Shown here in pieces: positions 5,780 through 6,248 of a DNA stretch of 6,248 nucleotides. Source of the DNA: Spirochaetaceae bacterium. Lineage in GTDB: Bacteria; Spirochaetota; Spirochaetia; Treponematales; Breznakiellaceae. The first letter of the stretch is position 1; each line of letters opens with the position of its first letter. Under the pieces are notes generated by a model that made no database searches, was not told the DNA's origin, and was given only the letters and a program-made list of their open reading frames with translations. The stretch covers positions 1-6,248 of the forward strand of contig JAITAM010000028.1 of assembly GCA_031284085.1 (NCBI GenBank). The letters run 5' to 3'. The translations under genes and the position numbers were made by a program.

Positions 5780-5841
5780 GGCGGGTATTGCGCTGCGCAT
5801 AACTACGGTATATACGCACTCTTTCGTATATACCCCCGCCC
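5780..5841. repeat. Nested inverted repeat with GTATATACG stem
   Basis: The outer arms are GGCGGG (5780-5785) and CCCGCC (5835-5840). Within them, GTATATACG (5808-5816) and CGTATATAC (5825-5833) form a 9-bp stem around an 8-base loop CACTCTTT. GTATATAC is itself a palindrome, so it is present twice as a potential dyad site. A small TGCGC-T-GCGCA inverted repeat at 5789-5799 sits between outer and inner arms. No gene is found here; the structure could form a cruciform or RNA hairpin or be part of an interspersed element. Confidence 0.6.
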
Positions 5842-5890
5842 ATCTCCTTCCACGGCAAACGTTTCCTTCCACAAGAAAACTTTTCTCCTC

Positions 5891-6175
5891 TGACTCAAAA
5901 GCCATCCCGGATGAGTCAGAAGCCACCCCGAATGACTCAAAAGCCACCCCGAATGACTCAAAAGCCATCCCGAATGAGTCAGAAGCCACCCCGAATGAGT
6001 CAGAAGCCATCCCGGATGAGTCAAAAGCCATCCCGGATGAGTCAAAAGCCGTTCCCCGCGACTTGCGGGCCATCCCCCGCGACTTGCGGGCCGTTCCCCG
6101 CGACTTGCGGGGCCATAGCCCCTAAGACAAAAGCCATGACCTTTGAGTTAAAGGCCATGGCTTATAAGATAAATG
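5891..6175. repeat. 21-bp tandem array, about 13 units in three subfamilies
   Basis: Units begin at 5891, 5912, 5933, 5954, 5975, 5996, 6017 and 6038 with TGACTCA or TGAGTCA, followed by AAAGCC or GAAGCC and then A(T/C)CCCG(G/A)A; the period is exactly 21 without spacers. Three units of a second type follow at 6059, 6080 and 6101, with CGACTTG then CGGGCC and RTYCCCCG. After one extra base come two degenerate units at 6123 and 6144 and a partial one at 6165. All keep the central GCC. Second-type units form hairpins across unit borders, such as CCCCGC (6096-6101), loop GACTT, GCGGGG (6107-6112). Because 21 is three times seven, all frames tend to stay open and produce seven-residue peptides on the minus strand (5777-6073 and 5803-6045); these have no independent coding support and are not called. 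Confidence 0.9.
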
Positions 6176-6177
6176 AC

Positions 6178-6203
6178 GGGGCTTGCGCACTGCGCAAAGC
6201 CCC
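6178..6203 (-). terminator. Long hairpin, possible 3' end of a minus-strand gene
   Basis: GGGGCTTGCGC (6178-6188) pairs with GCGCAAAGCCCC (6192-6203) with one bulged base and a 3-base loop, a strong GC-rich stem. On the minus strand it lies 14 bases after the TAG at 6220-6218. The sequence after it on that strand is AT-rich but has no clean T run, so termination is plausible rather than shown. Confidence 0.35.
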
Positions 6204-6217
6204 ATACTCAAAAACGC

Positions 6218-6248
6218 CTAAGCGCCATGAGCCTTCCTGTCAATTAAC
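6218..6248 (-). CDS. Possible 3' end of a minus-strand gene running off the window
   Basis: Reading the minus strand in from the right edge gives an open frame ending ...LIDRKAHGA followed by TAG (complement of 6218-6220). Only nine codons are visible, so the product cannot be identified. Support is indirect: the sequence is outside the repeats, and a strong hairpin (6178-6203) follows the stop at a distance typical of a terminator. Any open frame of this length can occur by chance. Confidence 0.25.
   Translation of the reverse strand, partial: LIDRKAHGA

Noticed and set aside
5777..6073. Minus-strand proteins with seven-residue repeats (SDSFGMA-type and LTHPGWL-type)
   Set aside because: They arise because the 21-base period keeps every frame open; two overlapping frames are equally open, and no ribosome binding site or non-repeat domain supports either.
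5891..6110. CRISPR array
   Set aside because: The units are contiguous 21-mers without unique spacers, and no cas gene is present.
5781..6123. Plus-strand open frame through the array giving a DESKAIP-type repeat
   Set aside because: It opens at a stop at 5778-5780 but has no ATG, GTG or TTG start before the repeats.
5666..6217. tRNA, rRNA or known riboswitch in the gap after serA
   Set aside because: No cloverleaf, CCA-type end, or recognised riboswitch core was found; structure there is explained by repeats.

Overview
The window looks like a chromosomal segment of a host-associated spirochete, most likely Treponema. The reasons are an outer-membrane beta-barrel protein of treponemal style with a Sec signal, mixed base composition in the genes, and long intergenic blocks of interspersed and tandem repeats of a kind I associate with oral and gut treponemes. 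The assignment is inferred from memory of such genomes; I cannot name a species. Five complete protein genes are supported, all on the + strand, and a few codons of a possible sixth gene enter from the right edge on the - strand.

Layout. Positions 1-458 hold no gene: a cluster of G/C-run hairpins (31-112), a 22-bp tandem repeat (151-238), then degraded copies of an interspersed repeat (231-429). At 459-1668 lie two tightly coupled genes: a small flavodoxin-like protein, and a 266-residue protein that resembles the two ends of a class III aminotransferase but lacks the pyridoxal-phosphate core. At 1729-2721 is a secreted beta-barrel protein with its own strong ribosome binding site. Positions 2741-3307 are a dense repeat block of palindromes and nested direct duplications, which carries the same repeat family as 231-429 in the opposite orientation. 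At 3344-5665 is the serC-serA operon, with a good promoter and a symmetric operator-like site at the predicted transcription start. Positions 5666-6217 hold no gene: hairpins, a nested inverted repeat, and a 21-bp tandem array of about 13 units in three sequence subfamilies. A hairpin and the last codons of a possible - strand gene close the window.

How the genes work together. SerA oxidises 3-phosphoglycerate to 3-phosphohydroxypyruvate and SerC transaminates it to phosphoserine, so together they make the first two steps of serine synthesis; no phosphatase gene (serB) is seen here. The flavodoxin-like and aminotransferase-like proteins are probably co-translated but their role is unknown. 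The most distinctive content is not a new enzyme system but the repeat architecture around the genes, the palindrome at the serC promoter, and the shrunken aminotransferase-like protein.
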